A stretch of 13,201 nucleotides of DNA from assembly GCA_934663775.1 (NCBI GenBank), contig CAKUKU010000024.1, positions 1 to 13,201 on the forward strand, read 5' to 3'. Positions within the stretch are counted from its first letter, which is position 1, and each line of letters begins with the position of its first letter. Of the stretch, positions 8,101 to 13,201 are shown piece by piece. The notes under the pieces were generated by a model. The model was given only the letters and a program-made list of their open reading frames with translations, ran no database searches and was not told the origin of the DNA. Source of the DNA: an uncultured Ellagibacter sp. (lineage in GTDB: Bacteria; Actinomycetota; Coriobacteriia; Coriobacteriales; Eggerthellaceae). Both the position numbers and the translations under genes were made by a program.

Positions 8101-8588
8101 TGGACTCCGCGATGGGCGGCGGCGAGAAGGCGCTCGTGTTCTCCCAGTTCACAAGCTTCTTATCGCTTATCGCCGACAAGCTCGACGCGGCCGGCGTGCG
8201 CTTCTTCACGATCACGGGCGCCACGCCTAAAGAGGAGCGGCTGGAGCTTGTGAACCGCTTCAACGCCGACGACACGCCCGTGTTCCTGATTTCGCTCAAG
8301 GCGGGCGGCACGGGGCTCAACCTCACGGGCGCGTCGGTCGTCATCCATGCTGACCCCTGGTGGAATGCGGCGGCGCAGGATCAGGCGACCGACCGCGCGC
8401 ACCGCATCGGGCAGACGCACGTGGTGAGCGTCGAGCGCGTAATCGCGAAGGGGACGATCGAGGAGCGCATCCTCGCACTTCAGGAGGCGAAAAGCGATTT
8501 GGCCGACCAGGTGGTCGGCGCGTCTGGCGTGTCGCTTGCCTCGCTTTCCCGCGACGATTTGGTCGACCTGCTGAGCCCGGTGGAATAG
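5199..8588 (+). CDS. SNF2-family helicase with N-terminal SWIM zinc finger
   Basis: This 1129-residue Swi2/Snf2-type ATPase probably translocates on double-stranded DNA and remodels protein-DNA complexes; bacterial members such as RapA act on RNA polymerase, but the target here is unknown. A SWIM zinc finger comes first (Cys75, Cys77, Cys87, His89 in a CxC-x9-CxH pattern). A long region, about 150-620, corresponds to the bacterial SNF2-associated domain (PF08455 type). The ATPase core follows: LRPYQEEG near 640, Walker A DEMGLGKS (Lys672), the DEAQ box (Asp776-Gln779), LTGTPMEN, then in the second lobe FSQFTSF, GGTGLNLTGAS and QATDRAHRIGQ (1062-1072). All motifs are intact. The start is GTG, with GGAG at 5191-5194 four bases before it. 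The gene converges on the DUF523 gene across 44 bp. Confidence 0.93.
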   Translation: MVTERDISKCCYGRTFERAQRIAASDRNILTKRVRYEVGETVLSAQVASSSGWDDHYRTTVYLSSDEDAIEDWSCTCPAVMEYDGLCKHCAALALSFARAPEKFMGFTPTRRVATSSCIAELMRRGEQAAADGDLEGSIDIECTLTYGFRLWSASFKVASPTSSYVMKSISDFVSRMRAGERFAYGKKLAFTHTPALLTERARRVAEFLDRAVSLRERNMHASRWGISSSPEVGRDLDLSQAEAVELLDALDGAPFVIRGTDIGTRSVTETRIVHEDPEIELALEKSGEDGYCIERGRDCVIAAQGGRMYVWMGDVVYRCSPEFSRCADFLRTVYESPDVRLFVATEDMPLFCSAVLPQVEKALSLKIPPEVERFRPVPGSLSFYLDKVRAGVRVEAVATYGDFRYVLAGEDAHLVDASRASAPVARARAAAAARGIALHRDGSVHEDPGPLRDARLEARATMLVERYFGLGDPIIPNADDDAVGNLLFGGLPEFRAAGEVFTTPAFDRLIRDGKPRISMGVSLAGNLIDLTVSAGDLESDELAALLSSYRKRKHYHKLKGGAYLSLEDMDLAELDRIASDLGISLKELASGKVELPSYRAFYLDEEKDLDRDRSFKSYVDNFRSVDEQSYTPPKQLSSVLRPYQEEGFRWLSARCDAGFGGILADEMGLGKSLQLISLLLARCDEARRVGPSLIVCPASLVYNWLQEFARFAPELTVRAVAGPKAERRRIRALSLPAVDGSAATDPCDVLVTSYDLLRIDIHDWVGERFFLCALDEAQYVKNPAALVTRAVKRVEAEHRFALTGTPMENRLSELWSIFDFLMPGLLGPYARFRERFELPIVGGDEDVARRLQALVGPFMLRRLKTQVLSDLPEKLESVVYAPMTGEQLKLYSAHEQRLREELTRQKNDKAAKDGGRKSGMSDAEFNKSKVQILAELTRLRQLCCDPRLLYENYKGPAAKLDAICDLVDSAMGGGEKALVFSQFTSFLSLIADKLDAAGVRFFTITGATPKEERLELVNRFNADDTPVFLISLKAGGTGLNLTGASVVIHADPWWNAAAQDQATDRAHRIGQTHVVSVERVIAKGTIEERILALQEAKSDLADQVVGASGVSLASLSRDDLVDLLSPVE

Positions 8589-8632
8589 GAGTGGGCAAGG
8601 GGGCGCTGGCCTCGCTAATCCCGCTGGCCGGG

Positions 8633-9247
8633 CTACATTCGGGATAGGCGGCTGAAGTCGGCGCGCTCGTCGACGACGGGGATGCCGGCTTTCCAGAAGG
8701 CCCAGGCAGCGATGCCCCAACCGGGTGCGATCGTGCCAGAAAACGTGCCGTCGTAGACTTCCCCCGATCCGCATGAGGGACTCTTCGCCTTGAGGATGGC
8801 CAGCTTACAGCCTGCTTCTTTTGCGCGCGCAAGCTCGGCCTGCGCGCCGCGGGTGTAGGCGGCCGTGCGATCGGTGCCGCTCGCGTCGAGGATCGTCCAA
8901 GGACCCCCGCCTGCTTCGTTTGTTTCGCGGCCGCACGATGCAGAGTCGCCGCGCCCGCGCTCGCGCTCCGCCCAGCTTGCGTGCCCCTCATTTTCGCGGG
9001 TGGCCTCGCTTGCGGGGAGGATTGGTGCGCTGCTGTCCGCCGTGCGCGCTTTCTCGCTCTCCATCCATGGAGCCCGTATAATCTCGCACGGCGTGCGCGG
9101 CGTGGGAAGCCCTCCCGCCACTTCGGGGCAGACGGGCACAAGCTCGTGTCCGAGTGCGGCGAGCTCCTGCACGCGCACGCACGGCTTCGAGCGCCCGTCG
9201 TAGCGGCACGCCTCGCCCAAAAGGCACGCGCTCACAGCGATTCTCAT
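8633..9247 (-). CDS. DUF523 family protein with an internal insert
   Basis: The family has no function that I know to be established. Three conserved cysteine-rich blocks identify it: SACLLGEACRYDG (residues 6-18), VCPEVAGGLPTPR (39-51) and SPSCGSGEVYDGTFSGT (156-172). Their cysteines would suit metal or Fe-S binding, but that is inference. Usual members are about 140-160 residues; this one is 204 because roughly 50 residues (about 62-114) sit between the second block and the downstream helix. The insert is hydrophilic, rich in Ser, Ala, Glu and Arg, and looks disordered. The frame is intact through it. The start is ATG at 9247-9245, with GGGGAG six bases upstream. Confidence 0.85.
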   Translation of the reverse strand: MRIAVSACLLGEACRYDGRSKPCVRVQELAALGHELVPVCPEVAGGLPTPRTPCEIIRAPWMESEKARTADSSAPILPASEATRENEGHASWAERERGRGDSASCGRETNEAGGGPWTILDASGTDRTAAYTRGAQAELARAKEAGCKLAILKAKSPSCGSGEVYDGTFSGTIAPGWGIAAWAFWKAGIPVVDERADFSRLSRM

Positions 9248-9274
9248 GCAAGTCTCCCCACATACGGAAACGCA

Positions 9275-9365
9275 GGGCGGCGGGTCCGATGACTCCCAGG
9301 ATCCCGAGGACCCGAGGACCCCGAAGAGCCCCAGGACCCCGAGGGCCCCAAGCGATCCGCCGCCC
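9275..9365. repeat. Second 9-bp tandem array framed by an inverted repeat
   Basis: From 9291 to 9353 the sequence divides into seven 9-bp units, such as GATCCCGAG, GACCCGAGG, ACCCCGAAG, AGCCCCAGG and ACCCCGAGG. It is bounded by GGGCGGCGGGTC (9275-9286) and GATCCGCCGCCC (9354-9365), which are complementary at 11 of 12 positions. The region lies between the putative anti-sigma gene and the DUF523 gene, both leftward. RNA across it could form a stem closing a repeat loop. There is no U-tract, so a standard intrinsic terminator is not supported. Confidence 0.6.
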
Positions 9366-9418
9366 GCTTCTTCATGAAGCCAAGTATATTCCTTCCGCAG
9401 CCAGTTCCCTCGCGCTCT

Positions 9419-11185
9419 TTACGCGTTAACGGGGAAGAGCTTGCCGCTCACCATGACATACACGTTTCCGTCCGTCGCGAAGTGCGAGGGTATCGCATAA
9501 GCAAACGTGCAGGTCACATGGCTGTTTGCGGGAGCGCTATAGATTGTTCCAACATAATCGTCGGCTCGTGACGGCGCCGCCACCTCGCAGGCGAGTTCGT
9601 ATGACGTGCGCGAGATGCGAGACACGTTGCCCTCGTCGTCGATTACCACGAGGGTAGCAAGGTTTTCGCATCCTCCGACGAAGTCTTCATCGGCGTCGCC
9701 GGTGTTCTCGACATCGACCGTGATCGTTGCGAAGGTGAACCCGTCTGTGGCAAGTGTTCCGTCGTCGTTGAACGTCATGCCAAAGCGTTGCTCGAGCCAT
9801 TTGTCCGCATAGGCAGAGTCGCCGCCGAATCCTTGCAGGTAGAAGAACTCGTTTTTCGCGCGTCCGAGCGGCGGTGCGTCGCCGAACGTCACCTCAGGTG
9901 CGTGAATCACGGTCGAGCCGCAATCGATAAGGTTAACCCGGTAATTGCCGTGCTCATCGGTCGAGATCGCGATATTCTGAGCGGCAACGGTGTCATCGGG
10001 TCCCAGCACATCCAGTTCACTTGCGTTTATGCCTAAGGGCTCGGTTTCATCGACGATGTCTGCGTTCTCGTCAACGCCGTTTGGCATGAGTGTGCTTGCG
10101 AACTCGTTTGCTTGCATGCTGGCGTTGGGGAACGAATCGTTCGTATCCGAAACGACCTCTCCGAACACCGATGCGATCGAGTACGTTCCATCGTCGTTGG
10201 CAAGTGGGGTGACCATGCGCGTCTCGGGATCTGCTTCCTTGACTTCGCGGCTTGTCATCTCGGACGTCATGTTGAAATAGGTCGGGTTGTCGGCATAGAG
10301 CGGGTCCACACGAAACATCGCTTCGTGCAAGGTGATGACCTGGGTTGATGTGCTTCCGTCTTCGAAAGTGGCCGTTATGGTGAGCGTGGCGCCGTCGAAA
10401 AGCGATAAGGGGTCACCCTCGGCATCCGGGTTGAACAGGCCGAAGCACGTCGTGCCGTCTTCGATGCCAGGCGCGTCTGCAAGTGCGAGGTCGATTACCG
10501 ATCCGTAACGCTTTAACAGGGCGGCTTGGATTTCCTGGTCGCTTCGCGGTTCCTCGCCGTTCAGGTCTCCGCCTTCCTCGGCGTCCCACTTCACGACGAC
10601 AACCGAGTCGCAGCTCGAAAGCGTGCCGTTGAGTCCTCGAAAGCGGTCGTTCCAATCGACGGCGCGATTGAAGGCGACTGGGTCGCTGGTCTGGGAAATC
10701 GTCGTGACGTCTTGTCGGTACAGCTCGCCCGCCGATATGCTCGCCTGCACACGGGAGATGCCCTCGCCTTCTACGGTGAACGTGCATCCGGTGAAGTACC
10801 CTTCGGCTTCGCCGGATTGCGTCCATTGGGAGTGCGTGCGGTCGAAGACAATCTGCCCGTCTTCGGAAGGGAGAATGGTCTCGCCATCGCTCGCCCAGGC
10901 GCGAACGGTGAAGCCGTGAGCGGCTGTCTGCGTTGCTGACTGCGGCGAAGGGATGGCTCCTCCCGCTGCCGCGGCAGCGTATCCGACGCCGCCGACGATT
11001 AACGCTCCCGCCACGAAGCAGGCGGCAATTGCATATGGCTTGTATGGCTTGCGGAATCGTGTCTTGCGCCCGGAGTGCGTGGTCTGCTCCTTCGCGCGGG
11101 CGAGCGTCGCGGCGACGAGTTCCTCGTTGGGCTCTATGCTTTTCATGAGTTCGGCGTAGCGGGTGAAAAAGTCGTGTTCGTTCAT
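9419..11185 (-). CDS. Single-span membrane protein, probable anti-sigma factor of the adjacent ECF sigma factor
   Basis: This 588-residue protein has an N-terminal cytoplasmic part (1-50) containing MKSIEPNEELVAATLARAKE, followed by a basic stretch (RKTRFRKPYKPY), one transmembrane helix (about 51-73) and an exported region of about 510 residues. The basic side facing the cytoplasm predicts N-in, C-out. The exported region is acidic, rich in Asp, Thr, Ser and Gly, and has seven cysteines that could form disulfides. I recognise no domain in it. The ATG overlaps the stop codon of the sigma gene (ATGA), with GGAGG seven bases upstream, so the two are translationally coupled. A short cytoplasmic domain plus one span, encoded directly after an ECF sigma gene, is the usual arrangement of an anti-sigma factor; binding to the sigma factor is inferred. 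The N-terminus resembles DUF4179-type anti-sigma proteins only loosely. Confidence 0.72.
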   Translation of the reverse strand: MNEHDFFTRYAELMKSIEPNEELVAATLARAKEQTTHSGRKTRFRKPYKPYAIAACFVAGALIVGGVGYAAAAAGGAIPSPQSATQTAAHGFTVRAWASDGETILPSEDGQIVFDRTHSQWTQSGEAEGYFTGCTFTVEGEGISRVQASISAGELYRQDVTTISQTSDPVAFNRAVDWNDRFRGLNGTLSSCDSVVVVKWDAEEGGDLNGEEPRSDQEIQAALLKRYGSVIDLALADAPGIEDGTTCFGLFNPDAEGDPLSLFDGATLTITATFEDGSTSTQVITLHEAMFRVDPLYADNPTYFNMTSEMTSREVKEADPETRMVTPLANDDGTYSIASVFGEVVSDTNDSFPNASMQANEFASTLMPNGVDENADIVDETEPLGINASELDVLGPDDTVAAQNIAISTDEHGNYRVNLIDCGSTVIHAPEVTFGDAPPLGRAKNEFFYLQGFGGDSAYADKWLEQRFGMTFNDDGTLATDGFTFATITVDVENTGDADEDFVGGCENLATLVVIDDEGNVSRISRTSYELACEVAAPSRADDYVGTIYSAPANSHVTCTFAYAIPSHFATDGNVYVMVSGKLFPVNA

Positions 11186-11703
11186 TGCGTGTCCTCCAGT
11201 TCGATGCGCAGTGCTTTGCGGGCACGATGTAGATGGGAGCGTACGGTGGCGGGTGCGTCCCCGATGATTTCGGCGATCTCGGTTGTTGAGTATCCCTCGT
11301 AGTAGAACAGGTGCACCACGGCTCGTTGTTTCGGCGACAGCGCCGCAAGTGCACGTTCGAGCATTACGTCCTGCGCTGCCGTTCCGCTTTCCGATTCAAA
11401 TTGCTGCAGCGAGTCTGACGCTGCCTTGGCTTCTGCAGCGGGGCTTTCGAGCGGTTCAGCCAAACGATTTTCTCGTTGTCGCAGGATGTCATTCGAACAG
11501 TTGATTGCCACGCGAATGAGCCATGCCTTTTCGTGATCGGCGTCGGTGAAGGTGCCGCTGTGAAGGTGTCGTTTCAGGAATGTGTTCTGGAACACATCGT
11601 TTGCGTCGTGCGCGTTGCCGCAATACGCAAACGCAATGCGGTAGACCATGGCACCCCAAGCCTCGATTGTCTGCTCAAGGGTATTGTTCACTGTCCTTTT
11701 CAA
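11182..11703 (-). CDS. ECF-type RNA polymerase sigma factor
   Basis: This 173-residue protein has only the two domains typical of sigma-70 group 4. Region 2 (about 14-80) contains YRIAFAYCGNAHDANDVFQN and the helix EKAWLIRVAINCSNDILRQ. Region 4 (about 112-168) contains ALSPKQRAVVHLFYYEGYST and the helix-turn-helix EIAEIIGDAPATVRSHLHRA. A linker rich in Ala, Glu and Ser joins them. It would direct RNA polymerase to a small regulon when released from its anti-sigma partner. The start is TTG (11703-11701): AAGGAG ends four bases upstream, and the frame has no nearby ATG. The next gene begins in an ATGA overlap with this stop. ECF operons commonly autoregulate, but I could not identify a convincing promoter in the upstream gap. 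Confidence 0.93.
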   Translation of the reverse strand: MKRTVNNTLEQTIEAWGAMVYRIAFAYCGNAHDANDVFQNTFLKRHLHSGTFTDADHEKAWLIRVAINCSNDILRQRENRLAEPLESPAAEAKAASDSLQQFESESGTAAQDVMLERALAALSPKQRAVVHLFYYEGYSTTEIAEIIGDAPATVRSHLHRARKALRIELEDTQ

Positions 11704-11868
11704 TCGTCTCCTTCCCCTGCTTCTTTGATGATAGCCGCATAGGGCGCCACGGCTTATGTTGCTTCGCTTGCGACCGGTCTTACCTCTAACACGGTTGAGA
11801 GCGATGAATTGTTGCAGGAACTCGAGGGTTGCCGCAAAAGTCCTTCGTCATCGGTGTTTGCCGAGCGC

Positions 11869-11874
11869 TACAAT
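11869..11874 (+). promoter_or_regulatory. -10 element of map
   Basis: TACAAT lies 53 bp before the map ATG. The -35 region is weak: TTCGTC at 11844-11849 is 19 bp upstream. Transcription would begin near 11881 and include the GGCGCC hairpin. Confidence 0.4.
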
Positions 11875-11891
11875 AGGGAGCGACACAAAAC

Positions 11892-11910
11892 GGCGCCCGA
11901 GCGCGGCGCC
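11892..11910 (+). other. GC hairpin in the map leader
   Basis: GGCGCC (11892-11897) pairs with GGCGCC (11905-11910) around a 7-nt loop, CGAGCGC. It ends six bases before the GAAAGG ribosome binding site, so it could affect translation start. No known riboswitch is recognised. Confidence 0.35.
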
Positions 11911-11927
11911 CCGAAGAAAGGCAAGAA

Positions 11928-12812
11928 ATGTTCGACGGAATGAAGAGCCCCGGCCGCAACGACGAATGCTGGTGCGGCAGCGGCAAGAAATACAAGAAGT
12001 GCCATCTCGACCTGGACGAGCGCCTGCAGGAACTCTACGAGCAGGGCGAAGAGGTTCCTTACCGTTCGCTTCTGAAGACGGCGGCCGACATCGAGGGCAT
12101 CAAGAAGTCTGCCGCCATCAACATCGGCGTGCTCGATTACGTGGCCGAGCACATCAAGGCGGGCGTGAACACCGCCGAGATCGACAAGTGGATCTACGAC
12201 TACACCGTTGAGCACGGCGGCACGCCGGCCGACCTCAACTACGAGGGCTATCCCAATAGCGTGTGCACGTCCATCAACGAGGTAGTGTGCCACGGCATCC
12301 CGTCCGAGCGCGATGTGCTCAAAGAGGGCGACATCGTGAACGTGGACTGCTCGACCATTCTGGACGGCTACTTCTCCGATTCCTCGCGCATGTTCATGAT
12401 CGGCGCGGTCGACGAGGAGAAGGAAAAGCTCGTGCGCGTCACGAAGGAGGCGCTCGAAGCGGGCCTTGCCGCCGTGAAGCCGTGGGGGCATCTGGGTGAT
12501 GTGGGGGCGGCCGTTTCCGCGCACGCGCATGCGAACGGCTTTTCGGTCGTCGAGGAGTTTGGCGGCCACGGCATTGGGCTTGAGTTCCACGAGGACCCGT
12601 TCGTGAGCCATGTCGCCGAAGCGGGGACGGGCCCGGTGCTTGTGCCGGGCATGTGCTTCACCATCGAGCCGATGATCAACGCGGGAGCGCGCGAGATCGA
12701 CATGTCCGACCCTAACGGCTGGACGGTGCGCACGGCGGACGGCAAGCCCTCGGCGCAATGGGAAGTGCAGCTTGTGGTGACCGACGACGGCTACGAGCTT
12801 CTTTCGTGGTAA
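11928..12812 (+). CDS. map: Methionine aminopeptidase, type I, with N-terminal SEC-C zinc motif
   Basis: This 294-residue enzyme should remove the initiator methionine from nascent proteins. Residues 7-26 form a SEC-C motif, PGRNDECWCGSGKKYKKCH, with zinc ligands Cys14, Cys16, Cys25 and His26. A linker leads to the catalytic fold. The five metal ligands are present at the family spacing: Asp140, Asp151, His214 (GHGIG), Glu247 (TIEPM) and Glu279. The active-site histidines corresponding to E. coli His79 and His178 are His122 (VCHGIP) and His221. SEC-C-bearing forms are known in several phyla, and the motif is thought to help ribosome binding; that role is inferred here. The start ATG has GAAAGG six bases upstream. 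The stop is 57 bp before the tRNA promoter, and the neighbouring tRNA genes make a translation-related block. Confidence 0.96.
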   Translation: MFDGMKSPGRNDECWCGSGKKYKKCHLDLDERLQELYEQGEEVPYRSLLKTAADIEGIKKSAAINIGVLDYVAEHIKAGVNTAEIDKWIYDYTVEHGGTPADLNYEGYPNSVCTSINEVVCHGIPSERDVLKEGDIVNVDCSTILDGYFSDSSRMFMIGAVDEEKEKLVRVTKEALEAGLAAVKPWGHLGDVGAAVSAHAHANGFSVVEEFGGHGIGLEFHEDPFVSHVAEAGTGPVLVPGMCFTIEPMINAGAREIDMSDPNGWTVRTADGKPSAQWEVQLVVTDDGYELLSW

Positions 12813-12869
12813 AATGCCTGGCTACATGGCGCTTTTCGGGTAAACGGTGAAATCTTTTGAAATTACCTC

Positions 12870-12898
12870 TTGCGCAAAGGGTGTCCTTCCCGTATTAT
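12870..12898 (+). promoter_or_regulatory. Promoter of the tRNA-His / tRNA-Lys cluster
   Basis: TTGCGC (12870-12875) and TATTAT (12893-12898) are separated by exactly 17 bp. The -10 matches at five of six positions and the -35 at four of six. The predicted start lies just before the tRNA-His gene at 12914. This is the best-formed promoter in the window, as expected for a stable RNA cluster. Confidence 0.75.
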
Positions 12899-12913
12899 AT
12901 CAACTTGCGCCAC

Positions 12914-12991
12914 GGTGGGTGTGGCCTAGTTGGTTAGGGCGCCAGATTGTGGCTCTGGAGGTCGAGGGTTCGAATCCCTTCACCCACCCCA
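12914..12991 (+). tRNA. tRNA-His (anticodon GTG)
   Basis: The acceptor arms GTGGGTG (12915-12921) and CACCCAC (12981-12987) pair fully. The anticodon stem CCAGA/TCTGG encloses the loop TTGTGGC with anticodon GTG. The T-arm contains GGTTCGAAT. The extra G at 12914 opposite discriminator C12988 is the G-1 identity element of histidine tRNA. The CCA end (12989-12991) is encoded. Confidence 0.95.
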
Positions 12992-13024
12992 GCGCGCGCA
13001 CGTATCTTTGACATATGTTTACTT

Positions 13025-13100
13025 GGACCGTTAGCTTAGTTGGTAGAGCAGGGGACTCTTAATCCCAAGGTCCGGGGTTCGAGTCCCCGACGGTCCACCA
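13025..13100 (+). tRNA. tRNA-Lys (anticodon CTT), copy 1
   Basis: Acceptor GGACCGT (13025-13031) pairs with ACGGTCC (13090-13096); the discriminator is A13097 and the CCA end is encoded. The anticodon loop is CTCTTAA with anticodon CTT, and the T-arm has GGTTCGAGT. It starts 33 bp after tRNA-His, with no separate convincing promoter, so co-transcription is likely. Confidence 0.95.
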
Positions 13101-13132
13101 TCTCAAAGATGCACTTTTACATACGTTTACTT

Positions 13133-13201
13133 GGACCGTTAGCTTAGTTGGTAGAGCAGGGGACTCTTAATCCCAAGGTCCGGGGTTCGAGTCCCCGACG
13201 G
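13133..13201 (+). tRNA. tRNA-Lys (anticodon CTT), copy 2, cut by window end
   Basis: The 69 visible bases are identical to copy 1; the last seven bases lie outside. The upstream 19 bp also match those of copy 1 at 17 positions, so the unit (108 bp from start to start) is a tandem duplication. More copies or other tRNAs may follow. Confidence 0.93.

Larger units (their letters stand above)
11704..11927. other. 224-bp divergent intergenic region between the sigma factor gene and map
   Basis: No gene is supported here. It holds the map promoter and leader on the right and the TTG-start ribosome binding site of the sigma gene on the left. On the minus strand TATCAT (11733-11728) could be a -10, but the hexamer 17 bp upstream is TAAGCC, so the sigma gene promoter remains unassigned. 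An ECF-type promoter recognised by the sigma factor itself is possible, and its motif cannot be read from one site. Confidence 0.5.

Noticed and set aside
8618..8645. Inverted repeat ATCCCG/CGGGAT between the helicase and DUF523 genes as a terminator
   Set aside because: Only six base pairs with a 16-base loop, no T-tract, and it overlaps the DUF523 stop codon.
9366..9380. GCTTC/GAAGC hairpin after the putative anti-sigma gene as an intrinsic terminator
   Set aside because: The stem is only five pairs and no T-tract follows in the direction of transcription.
13008..13013. TTGACA between tRNA-His and tRNA-Lys as a separate promoter
   Set aside because: The matching -10 position falls inside the tRNA and reads TTAGCT. 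The second tRNA-Lys leader has TTTACA at the equivalent place, and the upstream promoter explains the cluster.

Overview
The window is a high-GC bacterial chromosome segment of ordinary, tightly packed, intact genes. GC-rich codon use, several TTG and GTG starts, strong GGAG-type ribosome binding sites and the gene set fit a high-GC actinobacterium. The SEC-C methionine aminopeptidase, the SWIM/SNF2 helicase, the proofreading-less Pol I and the ECF sigma factor with a membrane partner recall Coriobacteriia (Eggerthellaceae-like). That placement is an inference from style and gene content, not from a marker gene.

Layout from left to right. The 5' part of a nucleoid-associated protein gene (NdpA/YejK family) runs leftward off the edge (1-1052, minus). 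A 790-bp repeat-rich intergenic region follows (1053-1842): three degenerate 61-bp repeats ending in a palindrome, a 170-bp element with 35-bp inverted-repeat ends, and sixteen 9-bp tandem units. Next are polA (1843-4470, plus) and, tail to tail with shared stop-codon bases, a Nudix hydrolase (4467-5093, minus). A SWIM/SNF2 helicase (5199-8588, plus) diverges from the Nudix gene and converges on a DUF523 gene that carries an unusual insert (8633-9247, minus). A second 9-bp array framed by an inverted repeat lies at 9275-9365.

An ECF sigma factor gene (11182-11703, minus) is translationally coupled to a single-span membrane protein with a large exported domain, the likely anti-sigma/sensor (9419-11185, minus). 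Divergent from it is map (11928-12812, plus), and the window ends in a tRNA cluster: tRNA-His, tRNA-Lys(CTT), and a second identical tRNA-Lys(CTT) cut by the edge.

Functionally, the left and middle are DNA maintenance genes (NdpA, Pol I, SNF2 helicase, possibly nucleotide clean-up by Nudix). The sigma/anti-sigma pair is a self-contained envelope-signalling module. The right end is translation machinery. I see no prophage, transposase gene, CRISPR array or rRNA. The least explained parts are the repeats around 1134-1765 and 9275-9365 and the exported domain of the putative anti-sigma factor.
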